Positions 12,206-23,148 are shown, numbered from the stretch's first letter. The stretch: DNA of 64,000 bases from Asterella californica (GCA_036924285.1 JAYKYS010000001.1:31867501-31931500); one strand, 5' to 3'. Made by a program: numbers and translations. The notes: generated from the sequence alone by a model not told the origin.

Positions 12206-14984
12206 GGGGCACTAAAACTTTGGTTTTCAAATATTCCTGTAATTTCCTTAAAATATTTTATAGATTTTGTCATAAATTTTGTTTACCACCTCTAGAAGTG
12301 ATATCTAAATTTTACAATCATTAGATGTTTACCGTCTATAGCCGTAAACCTGATCTCTGGGAAACCGTTGAAAACTTCTCAGTTTGATATTTATAGACGT
12401 TCAGCCTGACCTTCAGGGCTAAATATTTTCATCTGAATTCTGTAAATTTTATTACGCGAAGAAGTTTGAGTGTCCCTATTTATCACTGAACTCATTTGAG
12501 GGGAAGAGTTTGGCAAATTAAACAGAAATAAAAAGATTTTGAATTGTTCATTCCTCCTCTCCGTGACTTTATTATTTGTTAATCTGTAATACTTTTTGTT
12601 GTTCTCATTTACACTTTAAAATAAATATTGACTGGAAACATCCTGACTCCGTGGCGTGTGGCGTCATTTTTGCAACTTGTACAATTATGAACTCTACGCT
12701 TTCTCTGGTTTACTTGCTGGTCCAAGCCATTTTAAAACTTGTACAAATATGAACTGTAGGTCTATTTCATTCCTTCCACTTTAATCAAGTAAAGTCATCC
12801 AAGAGAGAAAACGACCAAATCCTAGTCATTTTTTCATCGTGACCTCAGAAAACATATTCTGAGTTCACTGGAACTACTGCCTATCCTCTTCACAATAAGA
12901 ATATAAATTAAGCTACATTAATCGAGTAAGATATTATGATTGTTGTTGAAGCAGTTCGTGTCGAAGTTGTCACATAATCTGCAACTGTCTAATGGTAACG
13001 TTGTTTGAAATATAATAAAGTGTGTTTTGGCTTATGGAAAACTCCAAAAGGTTGTGTACAACATCTCTCATACAATATTCTATCGACATATAATGAAAGA
13101 GACTTTTGGTTAACAAAAGTTATAATGGAAAATCCATTATGTATAGCACGAGCCAGCTGAGGGAGAGAGTCCTAAACATTCCACTCCCCTCAGTTCTACC
13201 TCGGGGAGTGGTTTAAGATGGAGAAGCCATGATTACGATAATGAATTACGTGGAATAAAAAATAAAGAAAATATGAGACCTAAATTAATTTTTGAGGAGA
13301 TAAACGGTTTAATTATGTTTCTATAAATAATATCTAAAAATTATAGTTCTAAAATATAATTTATCAACCGTTTGTGATGTATAAAATGTCTTGCATGGTA
13401 ACCCACTGCGCAAATTAATATATTGTACATAAAGCGACTCCAAATTACAAAGGAGAAGTGACTTTATAATTCCATAATCCTTTACGGTACCCTACTTCTT
13501 CTAGTAGCATTCCCAGAAAACCCTTTACGATAACCCTAGGGGAACATAAGTTACTGAAGTTTAACATTTCCAGTGACATCGATACAAAGAAGGTTTTTTG
13601 AGTGCTCACATCGCAGGATATATTAGAGTGGTTCGAATTATGGTAGCCATATTATTTCCTTAAAATTCATCTCCATTTGAATTGAGTGAATTGAGTACAT
13701 AACTGAGTGAATGTGAGCAGAATTTGAAGTCAATAACAGCAGCCTTTCAAGATAAAGAAGTTGCAATCATACATATAGCTCATGTTTGCAAGTTTGAGTA
13801 TATGTAGCACTCAGAATTACTGATAATAAGATTTGACACAATTTTGCTTGATAATGTCCTCAACAGGTTTATAGTATTGATTACACTTTTCTTATTAACG
13901 ATGTTTTGTTTTATCACGTCCATGATTGATTACCAATCGTAAACTAGTCATTTCGCCATGTTGTTCATGATTTCACTATTTTTGACTTTGACTAAATTAT
14001 TTTTTTAAATTTTTTTAAATATTTAAATAATAAAATATATTTCAGATGTTTGATGTGTGCAGTTCTACATGTCACTGATATGATAACAAAATGACTGATT
14101 TTATAATCGATAGTCAATCAAGTGTGCGATCAAACTATACATCGTTACGAGGAGTGTTATCAAACACAATAACCCTACTGAGTGTGATAGAGTAAATTTC
14201 TGAAGATGTGGAGATAGCTCGGAGTATAATACAATGTTGAGGTAGTCACGTATAGACTGAAACAGAACAGAAATATATGAAACAGCTATGGGAAATAACG
14301 ATGAAATTTTAGTTAATTTAATATATTGTTCACCTATAATTTAATATCGATCATATCATACATCCCATATCTACAGTATATTTGATATACATGTTTATTT
14401 TTAAACCTTCGCATTATACACTGCAAAATTTTAAACTGATCTTAGAGTGACTATTTCTTTTGGTTCTAGTGATTCTCTAATTGAAGTAAAACATGACAGA
14501 AACTCTAGTTTCTCCAAAACTATGTTGGGAGTTAATTATAATTTCTAAATATCTATCACCTACAAGTCTACAAGTTCTATTTCATAAATACTAGTTTAAT
14601 GGATTTCGTGCTCTCTAGTTTTTTCAAAAGTATATATTGAATATTTAAATTCTAAATACAATGTGTGTATTACAAACATTAATTTCATTTTATTTATATC
14701 TTATATCTTTAAATATAACGCTACGTTATATTATGTATGATTAACTGTATAAATTTTAATATGGTAAGGTAGATAGAATTCGGTTATAATACATGGTTAA
14801 CATTATTTCTTAGTAATATCATCTCGTTGCATATCACTTCTTTGCTTACGTTTACTACTTTTTATACATTAGTTGTTCAAAAATAGTACGAAGTTGAACT
14901 GATAAACTTCAAATTCGTGTACTTTATACTCATTCTGATACACTTTCCTCTACCGTTGTATTAGTAACCTTAAGTATCCCCAAG

Positions 14985-15330
14985 TTAATATGCATGCTCT
15001 ATTATTTTGTTCGTTTATTGTTATCATAAAAATATAAAAATATATACTAAATAGATATAAAGAATTAAAAATCTATAAATATAATTTGTTAACCCATGCC
15101 TGGAAACACGAGGAGAGCAGGAAAAAACCCATAAGTATGGAGTCTATTCTCGCGCTTCAGAAGATACAAGACCGGGAGACTATACTCATGAACACGTTAG
15201 TTTACTGAGGTGTTTAAATTAATTCCTAACCCTTCATGCCGGAAGAATTAGATATTAATTTAAACGACTATATGCATTTCCTCCTCTTCTGAACTCGGAA
15301 GAGGATGAATATACGTATTCACCTGATACT
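14985..15330 (+). repeat. Hairpin-repeat family, copy B
   Basis: Direct-repeat partner of copy A about 3.1 kb away. It keeps GGAAACACGAGGAGAGCA, CGCGCTTCAGAAG and both stems: GTTTAAATTAAT at 15,212-15,223 with its complement at 15,254-15,265, then a CTCCTCTTC/GGAAGAGGA stem within 15,266-15,320. Copies A and B could be the two long terminal repeats of one short non-autonomous element, or two solo copies; the sequence does not decide. Confidence 0.7.
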
Positions 15331-16564
15331 AGTTATTATACTAACAAGGTGCACCATATAACAGAAGCTAAAAACAAGGATAGGTTGAGCTATAGATCGA
15401 ATAGAAGAGACAACTACTTAGTCTTGAGGAAACAGAGTGCTATACTCGACTATTATGATGATTCTTATACGGTTCAAGTTTCAGCTAGAAAATATATGAC
15501 TACAACAAATAAAAATATGGTGCTATCATGTTTGTCCAGTTCTATAATGATCTAAAATTACTTATTAAAATAGGAAAAGATGAAAGTAGTCCTAATATAA
15601 CAAGTGTAATTATGAAAGAAATCTCATTTTGCCGAGTTCGATTGTTTTACGGATTCACGCAATCAAGCAGATCTCATTTCGTCGAGTGTCTGTCCACTGT
15701 CTCGATCTACTTTGGACTGGACTCTGTCTACTTCTAGTGGACTCAAAGGTCAAAGGAAGTAGACATAGACTCAAGTCGCACATAGTAGTTTATTAGTAAT
15801 TTTTTTTTCTGAATCTGAAGTAGTAACACATAGATTTGATAATATATGATTTTTGCACTCTACAAACATGGAAAATTTGATACAATCGGAGCATATTTAT
15901 TGCATTTGAAATGTTGGAATGCCTAGATACCCCAAACGTATACACATATAGTTTCCACCTCAGCATCAAAGAACATTAAACATCAAGTCTATTTTGGCAA
16001 ATTAAACGAACACGTATTTATATCTAGAGTTTATGCTAAGCGAAAAATCTCAAAATGCTATGCAAGAGGAACTTCTGTGTATCAATTAATTTCATGGATA
16101 TTCTTTACTTTTGTTTATTGAGAACTGATAAACCGACATTTGCAACTGTCAGTCTTATTTCCAAACCTAACTTTGAGAAAATATGCATGCTACATGTGGT
16201 TTCGACATGAAGATAGAAGAAAACAAACATAGAATAGGAAAATAATCTGGTATTCTTATTGGTGGATATCTTGCTTGTGACGAAGAAGATAAAATTAATC
16301 TTCACAAAATTAACTTGCATTGGAATAGTTTTGATTATACTTCTTTGTTTATAGAAAATGAACAAAAGAAGGATCGAATAATTAAATTTATTTTAGACAT
16401 TATAAACAAGAGATTGACTGTACTTTGCTCTTCCTAACATGTTTTCAGTTTTAGATATTGTAAAACAGAGATATGTCTATGCTTGCTCTAAATGTCTTTA
16501 CTTGCTTTCCACTGCGTCTTACATTTAGACATGAGTGAACCAAGAAGATAATTAAGCTAAACGT

Positions 16565-16790
16565 ATGTCCATGCTCCAAAGACTTGACCCATAAGTGGAG
16601 AGAGTCCATAGGTGTCTTTCAGAATATAGTACGGTCCAACTGCATTTAATTATTCAATCAATGGTTAAGTTTATTATCTCATCCTTCCAAATAGAAAAGT
16701 TAGACAATAAATTTAATCACTTGTGCATATTTCTCCTCCCTCAAACTTGGAAGATGATGAATATACATTGTCTTGCACATACACATCGTT
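16565..16790 (+). repeat. Hairpin-repeat family, copy F
   Basis: A more diverged copy. It keeps an ACCCATAAGTGGAGAGAGTC segment aligned to copy B, a first stem (AAGTTTATTATCT and complement, about 16,663-16,720) and a second (CTTGGAAGATGATGAATATACA region, about 16,725-16,770). It ends close to where the left LTR of the gypsy element is cut off. Confidence 0.55.
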
Positions 16791-16881
16791 ACACAACATA
16801 CGTTGCTGTCAGAAGTATATCACACATACACGAAACACATGAACAATGTCATGAATATACACGAGTGTACCACAATAATCA

Positions 16882-17035
16882 AGATTAGTACTCACTCCAC
16901 CATGCCAATCGACAGCACAAAAACACTGAAGTCAGATCACATCCACTCTATGCATTAGAGAATCCAGATTGCACTCATAGATTATCCATCATAGCCAGGG
17001 GCTTGAAAGCTCAACTCGAAGAACTGAATCATACA
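16882..17035 (-). repeat. Truncated 3' LTR of the gypsy element
   Basis: Aligns to 28,551-28,696 at roughly 80% by eye. Shared landmarks are AGATTAGTACTCACTCCA, CACATCCACTCT, CATTAGAGAATC-type text and GCTCAACTCGAAGAACTGAA. The inner edge ends in ACA (TGT on the coding strand). Only about 150 bp remain; similarity stops abruptly at about 16,880, next to hairpin-repeat copy F. Confidence 0.6.
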
Positions 17036-17299
17036 AGTCCTACCTGTGAAGTATACACATAGTGGGATTAGCCCAACGACACTAACGGTCGTAGGGCTAT
17101 TATTATTTAATAATTAAGCACAAACTACTATAGGATTTCGTATAATTTAAACATGCAAATCGATGACCGATAACCTCCTCCTCAAATAGTCGAATGTGTC
17201 TCTATGTAATCGCTAAGTCATAGGCATAATTCTCCGAAATGTCTTAGCTCGTTGAGAACATGCTCTCACTCACATATCCAGGTCATCAAGGTTCAGCAC

Positions 17300-17623
17300 C
17301 TTAGTAGAATCATGATGAATGATAGAAGATAGATTTGGATCTCCGTCATACAATAGAAAATACAGTGAAAAAGAAGTCAAAGACGCTTGCCGGTTAAACC
17401 GTTAGTCCATAGCCAACCATGATAAGTGCAAATCCTAGTCTCTCAAGTAGCCCTTCTGCAAGCCATACTTGTGCAATCCTCTCTTCACCGTCAGACCATC
17501 CGCCTCAAGATGATCTCGAGATGTAGTTCGATGATCAATCAACGCTTGATCACACAACCTGAAACTCACCAAGAAATTCTGTACCTTGGTCTGTCAGCAC
17601 TTCAGTTGGTGCTCCAAAATGAC
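17300..17623 (-). pseudogene. Gypsy integrase, C-terminal part
   Basis: Reading the minus strand leftwards from the Harbinger target site gives HFGAPTEVLTDQGTEFLGEF, the integrase core motif holding the second catalytic Asp. After a frame break come LIDHRTTSRDHPQADGL, TVKRGLHKYGLQKG and a WLA-type segment. The usual ER that follows HPQADGLT, with the third catalytic residue, is missing through a small deletion. It is the direct continuation of the integrase fragment at 23,179-23,520. Confidence 0.85.
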
Positions 17624-17626
17624 TTA
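17624..17626. repeat. Left target-site duplication (TTA) of the Harbinger element
   Basis: TTA immediately precedes the left terminal inverted repeat and recurs at 23,176-23,178 after the right one. TTA/TAA 3-bp duplications are characteristic of PIF/Harbinger insertion. Removing the element and one copy restores the integrase frame. Confidence 0.9.
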
Positions 17627-17653
17627 GAGGTACTCTGCACCTACAGTTTCAGA
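17627..17653 (+). repeat. Left terminal inverted repeat of the Harbinger element
   Basis: 27 bp starting GAGGTACTCTGCAC. It pairs with the right end at 23,149-23,175 with four mismatches. Confidence 0.9.
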
Positions 17654-17738
17654 TCCATTTTCTCTCGCAGTTTCCGATATTTACGGTGCAGTTTGGTTTC
17701 GCCGACCGTCCGCAGTTTCATCTTCGAGGGCGCAGTTT
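17644..17738 (+). repeat. Subterminal CAGTTT motif array
   Basis: CAGTTT occurs at 17,644, 17,668, 17,689, 17,713 and 17,733, at spacings of 20 to 24 bp, four of the five preceded by (C/T)G or (C/G)G and followed by C or G. The right end has the complement AAACTG at 23,153 and 22,980. Regular subterminal motifs in DNA transposons are commonly binding sites of the transposase or its Myb-like partner; that role is inference here. Confidence 0.65.
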
Positions 17739-17901
17739 CGACGCTAGTCTCCGCACTGTAGTCTGCAGTGGGTAAAGCTCTTCCTTGGGTTCACTTCGAG
17801 TTGTGGGGTGGTTTATCTGTGCAGATATCGATCACATCATGAAACCTGTTATCAGTGATGTTCTTGTGGCTGTAAAGATGGTTGTCTTATTCTTGTGTAC
17901 A

Positions 17902-19100
17902 ATGGATGAAGATGGAGAAGACGAGCAAGTGATGCTTGCCTCCGATGCTGTGCAAGACTCATTAATGCGAATTATGTCGATGGTTAATCAACTGGTGGCT
18001 GCACATCAGGTGGAAATCGACAGCTGCAAGTGGTGGGTAAAGCCTAGATCCCTGATATGGTTCGACTATTACTTGTGGTGTAGCTATGATGACAATCGTT
18101 GGATAAAAACTCTACGCATGCCTAAGCACCTGTTCCTAACCATAGTGGATATGCTGAGTCCACATAGTAAAAAACAAGACACTCGTTACAGAAAAACCGT
18201 CCCGGTGGAGGTCAGGGTCGGTGTAGCCCTTCTCAGGCTTTCGACTGGAATGAATCATTTCCATATAAGTGAGCATTTCTGCATAGGTGAGTCAACTTCT
18301 GCCGAAGTTTTCCAAGAAGTTATCATGGCTATCAATGCTATCATGGCGCCCAAGTATATTCGATGGCCCACTGTCTCAGAAATGAAGAGAGTATCCGCTG
18401 GGTTCGCAAGAAAAGCTGGACTTCCTAATTGTCATGGAGCCATTGATCGTTCACATATAAAGATAAGAGCTCCTCCTTCTAATTTGTATCCGGTCGAATA
18501 TTACAACAGGAAACAGTATCACTCTATCGTCTTGCAATGTGTGTGTGATAGTGATGGTCAGTTCCTTGACGTAAGCTGTGGGAGGATAGGGTCTTGCCAC
18601 GACTCTAGAGTTCTTCGCAACTCTACCTTGTTTACAAACATTCGAGATGGCAAAGTACTAAACGAGCCGGTTCTTACTTTGCCTAACGGGTTTCAGCTCC
18701 GACATTACATGTTGGGCGATTCGGACTATACACTGGAGCGGTGGCTAATGACTCCTTACAGCTTGGGGCCTAGAAGTACATCTCGACAGAGGTTATTCAC
18801 TGAAAGGGAAATAAGGGGCCGAATTTGTATTGAGCAGGCCTTCGGCGTTCTCAAAAGAAGATGGCAGATATTGCAAGCAGGCATAACTAGCAGCGTTCTC
18901 TGGGCAGCAAGGTGGTGAAAGCTTGTTGTGCTCTTCATAACTTCTTGGTTGAGCACAAGGTGCAGATGGATAGACATATTTCGGAAACTCCCAGCCAGGA
19001 AGATTCGGAAGGAGTCACTGAAGGGATGAATATGAGCAGGGCTCGAGATTCAAGCAATGCAGTTCGGGAAGCCTTAGGGGACTTTCTAGCTATCGGTTGA
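17902..19100 (+). pseudogene. Harbinger transposase (DDE_4, HARBI1-like), one frameshift
   Basis: Cut-and-paste transposase with an RNase H-like DDE fold. The open frame begins at 17,785; the Met at 17,902 (MDEDGEDEQVM) is the more natural start. Numbered from 17,785, the catalytic residues are D221 in AIDRSHIKIRAP, D312 in LGDSDYTLERWLMTPY and E350 in RICIEQAFGVLKRRWQIL; all three are present. The family's VALLRLSTG and YHSIVLQCVCD blocks are also visible. The frame breaks at about 18,898-18,906, where one missing base shifts it; the adjacent frame continues with KACCALHNFLVEH, the usual end of this family, and stops at 19,100. Total length of about 400 residues is normal. The break probably inactivates it, unless a tiny intron is used. 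Confidence 0.92.
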
Positions 19101-19390
19101 CATGTACAGTACATCGAGGTGAAGTGTGTATCCTGAATTTCCTACTGTGTAGACTTCCGCTAGTTTGGAAATTTCAGAGCGTGTAATACAATAAAATCGT
19201 ACCCTTTTGTTGCTTGTTTCTCCACTTATCGGCCTGAATGATAACATAGTCACCATCTGCTCTTTGTTTCAAGTGGCAATGCGGTCTTAATGGTAACATC
19301 GTCAAGTTTTTTGCGGTTTGAATGCTAACTACGTAATCTTTCTGTATGGCTGCGTGTTGGACCTTCGTTTCTTTGCAATTTATAGCATGA

Positions 19391-19419
19391 GCACTAAGGC
19401 TGCGTGGAAGCCTTAGTGC
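19391..19419. repeat. Perfect 11-bp hairpin inside the Harbinger element
   Basis: GCACTAAGGCT at 19,391-19,401 and AGCCTTAGTGC at 19,409-19,419 are perfect inverted arms about a 7-nt loop. It lies about 290 bp after the transposase stop. There is no T-run, and a terminator role is not claimed. Confidence 0.6.
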
Positions 19420-20032
19420 GATCATGGGAGCGATTCTCCCTCTCAGCCTTTCGTTTCCTCCGTGTAATTTCACGAAGAGCTAAACCTCGATGCTTCTCTT
19501 GTTTGGAACGTCTTACTTGGTGCGAGTCCCCCCTCCCAGTCTCTCCTCTTCACCTTCCGCTGCGATGTAAGCCTGTACTTGTGCTGTGCAAAACATCGCC
19601 TGGAGAGTACCGCTGCTGTTATCGTCAGTTCGCTGCTGTTATCGTCACTTATTATGGGCTCATGGGTCCGTTCGCTGAATTCTCTCCTTTTCTTATCGGG
19701 TGGTCGAGTCGTAGTCGCTTGGTTGGGCTCGCAGGGTCGCGAGGCGTCTGATGGCAGTGGGAGCTTCGATTCGATGGCTCGCAGTTTCAGCTACACTTCG
19801 TCGTTATGCTTTTTGCTACTATTCGTCTTTCGCATTCGCTAGCGCTCAGCTTCTTGATTTTACTATCGGCTCAATTTGCTTAGCTTTCTGTCCAAATTGC
19901 AGCTATTCTCAAATTTGCAGGAACCGAGAAGGGCTTCGGTCTATTGCTCGGTTTAGACACATGTTTTGAAATTTCGGTGATGCTTGTAAGCTGTACTTGC
20001 TTGCAGAGCTGCCTTTCGTCGTCAGCGAGGCG

Positions 20033-20483
20033 ATGGACTCAGCTGAGGAGACGTCAGCTGAGGCTGTAGTGGAGCTGGAAATTGTGCTTGCTGCACCTTC
20101 GTGTGTTATTTTTGAAGTCATTACCAGTGGTGTGGACTCGGAATATGAACGTTGGACTTTTCAGCGAGGCCGAATCCAAGACGTCAGACGGTACTGTGTT
20201 AAGAAGATTCGGGAGGAATTCTCCACCTGGTTCCAAACTTGTCTCGACTGGCACTCTGAAGCAGAACGAGTTAATGAAGAAGTCCCTTACGACAACGTTG
20301 AGGACTTGTTTATGACGATTGTAGAGCTTTGGTAATCCTGGCCATTGTTTGAAGCGAGAAGCTGTCAAGCAGCAGTTATTGTATATGTTTGGAGTCCCAT
20401 CGCTGCAGCTTGTGGATGAAGAGCTTCTCACGGCTCTACATTGTGAATTCCCGTGTCCACCCTCTTGCAATAGATGTGCATAG
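20033..20483 (+). pseudogene. Unrecognised reading frame inside the Harbinger element, probably frameshifted
   Basis: I do not recognise this protein. The first part starts MDSAEETSAEAVVELE (acidic), continues with YERWTFQRGRIQDVRRYC and VKKIREEFSTWFQTCLDW, and ends NVEDLFMTIVELW at a stop at 20,333. The next frame, overlapping at about 20,325, goes on with FGNPGHCLKREAVKQQ, LLYMFGVPSLQLVDEELLTA and CEFPCPPSCNRC, stopping at 20,483. The two parts together would make about 150 residues. A one-base shift or a small intron (GGTAAT at 20,330 could be a donor) would join them. It has its own upstream region and lies on the transposase strand, 0.9 kb downstream. It could be a cargo gene, a third transposon protein or a captured host fragment. 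Coding status rests only on the length and protein-like composition of two adjacent frames. Confidence 0.4.
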
Positions 20484-20711
20484 CATCGAAGTGTAGTGTA
20501 TATAGTTTCGCTTAAACATGACAGCCACGAGGAGTGTAAAGAGTTTCGCTGTAACATCGCAGCCACGAGGAGTGTAAAGAGTTTTGCTGTAACATCGTCG
20601 CCACGAAGAGTGTAAAGAGTTTTGCTGTAACATCGTCGCCACGAAGAGTGTATAAGCTTTCGCTGTAACTTCGCAGCCATGATGAGTGTATATGGCGTGG
20701 CTGTAAACTCC
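20484..20711. repeat. 38-bp minisatellite, six units
   Basis: Units start at 20,484, 20,522, 20,560, 20,598, 20,636 and 20,674. The consensus core is CCACGAGGAGTGTAAAGAGT followed by TTTCGCTGTAACATCG. Outer units are more diverged than the central ones. The unit length is not a multiple of three, so the open frames crossing it on the minus strand are not real genes. It starts one base after the stop of the unrecognised frame. Confidence 0.85.
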
Positions 20712-20758
20712 TTATGATGAACTGAAATAAAGCAGCAGTTTTCCTTCGACCGGCTGGT

Positions 20759-20952
20759 CGAGTTTCAGAATAAAATTTCACCTCACTATTCCTATCAATC
20801 ACATCGGTAAACTTTTATTTTACCTTGCGAAGTTACCTTAAGGAGTATGTGAATTCGAGTTTCAGAAAACAATTTCACCTCACCTTTCTTATCAATCACA
20901 TCGGTAAACAATTTTTTTACCTTGCGAAGTTATCTTAAGGAGTATGGTAAGC
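20759..20952. repeat. Tandem duplication, two units of 97 bp
   Basis: CGAGTTTCAGAA recurs at 20,759 and 20,856, and CAATCACATCGGTAAAC and CTTAAGGAGTATG recur at the same spacing. The units differ by a few substitutions and small indels. It lies inside the Harbinger element between the minisatellite and the Myb-like gene. Confidence 0.8.
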
Positions 20953-21213
20953 TGCGAAGGTAAAGAGGTCGCTATCGGAAAGCGATAAGGAACTCGCTAT
21001 CGGAAATCGTTTAGCTTTCATCTTAAAAAAACTTTCTCGCGAACACGTCCCCTTATACACGTGATTCATACACGTGGCACACTTTTCACACTTTGGCGCG
21101 TTCGTTTGTATCAACATCTTGTGAGACTTGGATAAGTAGAATTGTATTATAAAAGATATAAACTTAACATCGAGGTCTAGAATTCAGGCGAAACCTGTTA
21201 CATCCGACATCCT

Positions 21214-22774
21214 TCAAGCTGAGCTCCTACAAGTGAACAGCAAAATTCTTTCCGCACGAAGCTTAGCTCCTAAAACTGAAGGGCAAAACTGTGGACGGGT
21301 CGAAGCTGATCGTCCACAACTGTACAGCAAAACTGTGGACATGTCAGACTGAAGAAACTGCCGTCTCTGGCTGTTCAAAGCAGACCCAATGTCCAACAGA
21401 GCAGAAGCCATCTTATCTAACACTAAGACTAATTTATCTGAACGAACGTTTAGACTATCTGCTCTAGACTTCTCTGCTTCTCTAGCAAATTCTAATTTTT
21501 GTTTCTCAACAAACACAATTTCGGTAGAGAAGGAGCTAAGAGTATCATTCAATGCAGAACCGGCTCGATTCTGTGACCTCTTCCTTTTTCCAGAGTTATG
21601 TCGACTAGCCGCCTCGGTTTCAGGTGATGGAACATTTCGAACTTCCGATTCCTGTTGAGCAACAGGAGGAGGGCCGGGTACAAGAGGAGGTCAAGTGTTA
21701 GAGCTAGGTGCCATTGACTCTGCCATGCAAGGCAGAGTCATCGACGGTCGTTGACGATACCTGGACTCGATCAGAGGTATGTGATGGAGAGGAAAATCAA
21801 TAGGAAGTTTCTTCTCCTTTCTTTCGAAATGATCCATTGCAGCATAAGGGGCGCTCTCAGACAGCTTGTCATTGTCTCGAACTCTCTTGAAGTTGGAAAT
21901 ATGATTCTCCCACTTTGTTTTTATCTGACTCGCTCACATCTATGTCTTTTGCACGCAAGAACTGTTGTATCCTGCGCAGTTTCAACTCAGCGTTCTGCAT
22001 ATTCTCCCGACTGTTATTAGCAGATGCTTCTTCCCAGTCGAATTTCTTCGCTTCGATCAACACTATGGTCTGCCAATCCTACCATGTGAACCTACCTCTA
22101 TGAGAGTTACTTGCGGTAGGAGAAGAAGGTTGAGAATCAACTTCTGGAGTCTCATTTCGTGGGAGAGACACCGATCTGCGTCTGACAATGGATGGCCGAT
22201 CACGCATTAACACTTCAAATGTGCCTTCGTCTATCGGCATAGCATTCTCCAGCGAAGAACCCATCACCTCTCGTGGGTTAAAACGTTCATTACTGCCATC
22301 AAGAGTCTCTGTTCCAGGAACAGAAGAGGATCATCTAGGGATGGGTGAGCGATCTCGCATTATAGTCTCAAATGTCTGCTCGTCCATCGGCACAGCATTA
22401 TCCAGGCAAGATCCCATCACCTCTCGCAGATTTTGGTACTCTCGGTCTGTCTCCTGGGCTGGGACTTGGCTGTCTGGGCTCACCGAGTCATGATTCAACT
22501 CAGCCACAATCTCGCTATCAATAGGAGTGTCTGCATTTGCAAAGATTTTCATGACGGATCGTCGAAGTGTCATTGCACCCTGTTTTTCAAAGAACCACAG
22601 AAACAGCCGCCCACACCACAACAACAGCAAGAAAGCGACTATACAAATCAGGGTCATGTACTGTATCACCTCGCGGAGAAAAGCAAGAAAGCGTTTATAC
22701 AAACTCGGGATCATGCACTCTATCACCTCGCCTCCAAAATCAAGAAACCGATTATTCAACTCGAGATCATGCAC
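21214..22774 (-). pseudogene. Harbinger trihelix/Myb-like partner gene, decayed
   Basis: Harbinger elements need a second, Myb-like DNA-binding protein that works with the transposase. On the minus strand this region encodes in order three 19-residue repeats of the type REVIQYMTLICIVAFL near 22,770-22,630, a hydrophobic LICIVAFLLLLWCG stretch, and a twice-repeated acidic segment (REVMGSCLDNAVPMDEQTFE and REVMGSSLENAMPIDEGTFE). A trihelix-like domain follows with the landmarks RGRFTW, DWQTIVLIEAKKFDWEEA and LRRIQQFLRAKDI, then a basic SGKRKRSQNR and a coiled coil KQKLEFAREAEKSRADSL. In-frame stops are visible near 22,332 and at 22,079-22,081 (inside the DNA-binding domain), and the frame breaks before 21,700. 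Introns cannot be excluded for the latter. Identification rests on the domain pattern and position. Confidence 0.7.
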
Positions 22775-22795
22775 CCTGTCATCTCACGAAGCCTC
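22630..22795 (-). repeat. 57-bp tandem repeat within the Myb-like gene
   Basis: Three units of about 57 bp with landmarks ATCATGCAC(T/C)CT(A/G)T and (A/G)TCACCTCGC, encoding 19-residue repeats. The rightmost unit holds a frame break, which is why the upstream start of the gene cannot be placed. Confidence 0.6.
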
Positions 22796-23148
22796 TCTCA
22801 CCTCCCGCCTTCTCTCTTCCTCACTGTTCTCGACCCTCTCCTCTCTTTCCTACAGGTTCTCACGACGCGAAGTTATGTACACCCAAAAACTCTCGCTCTC
22901 CCGCGTTTCTATTGACGATATTCGACTGAGCTGGATGAGACAAATATCCAAGTGGTAATGTTCGTCCGTATGGCGCTCAAAACTGCAAAGAGTTCTGCGA
23001 AAAGGACCTGTTCTGAAACCTTCTCCCAAAATGCGAGCCGCTGTACGATTTCACTCCAACCCTATTCATGAATTCAAAAATACGCGCAGTCTGGACCCTA
23101 CGCTTATTACCAACCCTAACTTGCATGCGTGAACAACCTCTCCGCAGT

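Larger units (their letters stand above)
8600..16880. other. Gene-free AT-rich region with hairpin-repeat copies
   Basis: About 8 kb with no supportable coding sequence; all open frames are short. It contains four copies of the stem-loop repeat family listed separately (near 9,350, 11,840, 14,990 and 16,565) and a pair of GGGTTACCC palindromes near 10,070 and 10,140. The landmark TATGCATGC recurs at about 11,191, 11,843, 14,990 and 16,181. The last two thirds look like overlapping, degraded copies of one repeat family. Confidence 0.5.

Noticed and set aside
20054..20802. Minus-strand frames of up to 208 codons rich in SSWRRCYSKTLYTL repeats
   Set aside because: They translate the 38-bp minisatellite, whose unit is not a multiple of three, so the repeating peptide changes frame and is an artefact.
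22433..22958. Plus-strand frames of 120-160 codons
   Set aside because: Shadows of the minus-strand Myb-like gene and its 57-bp repeats.
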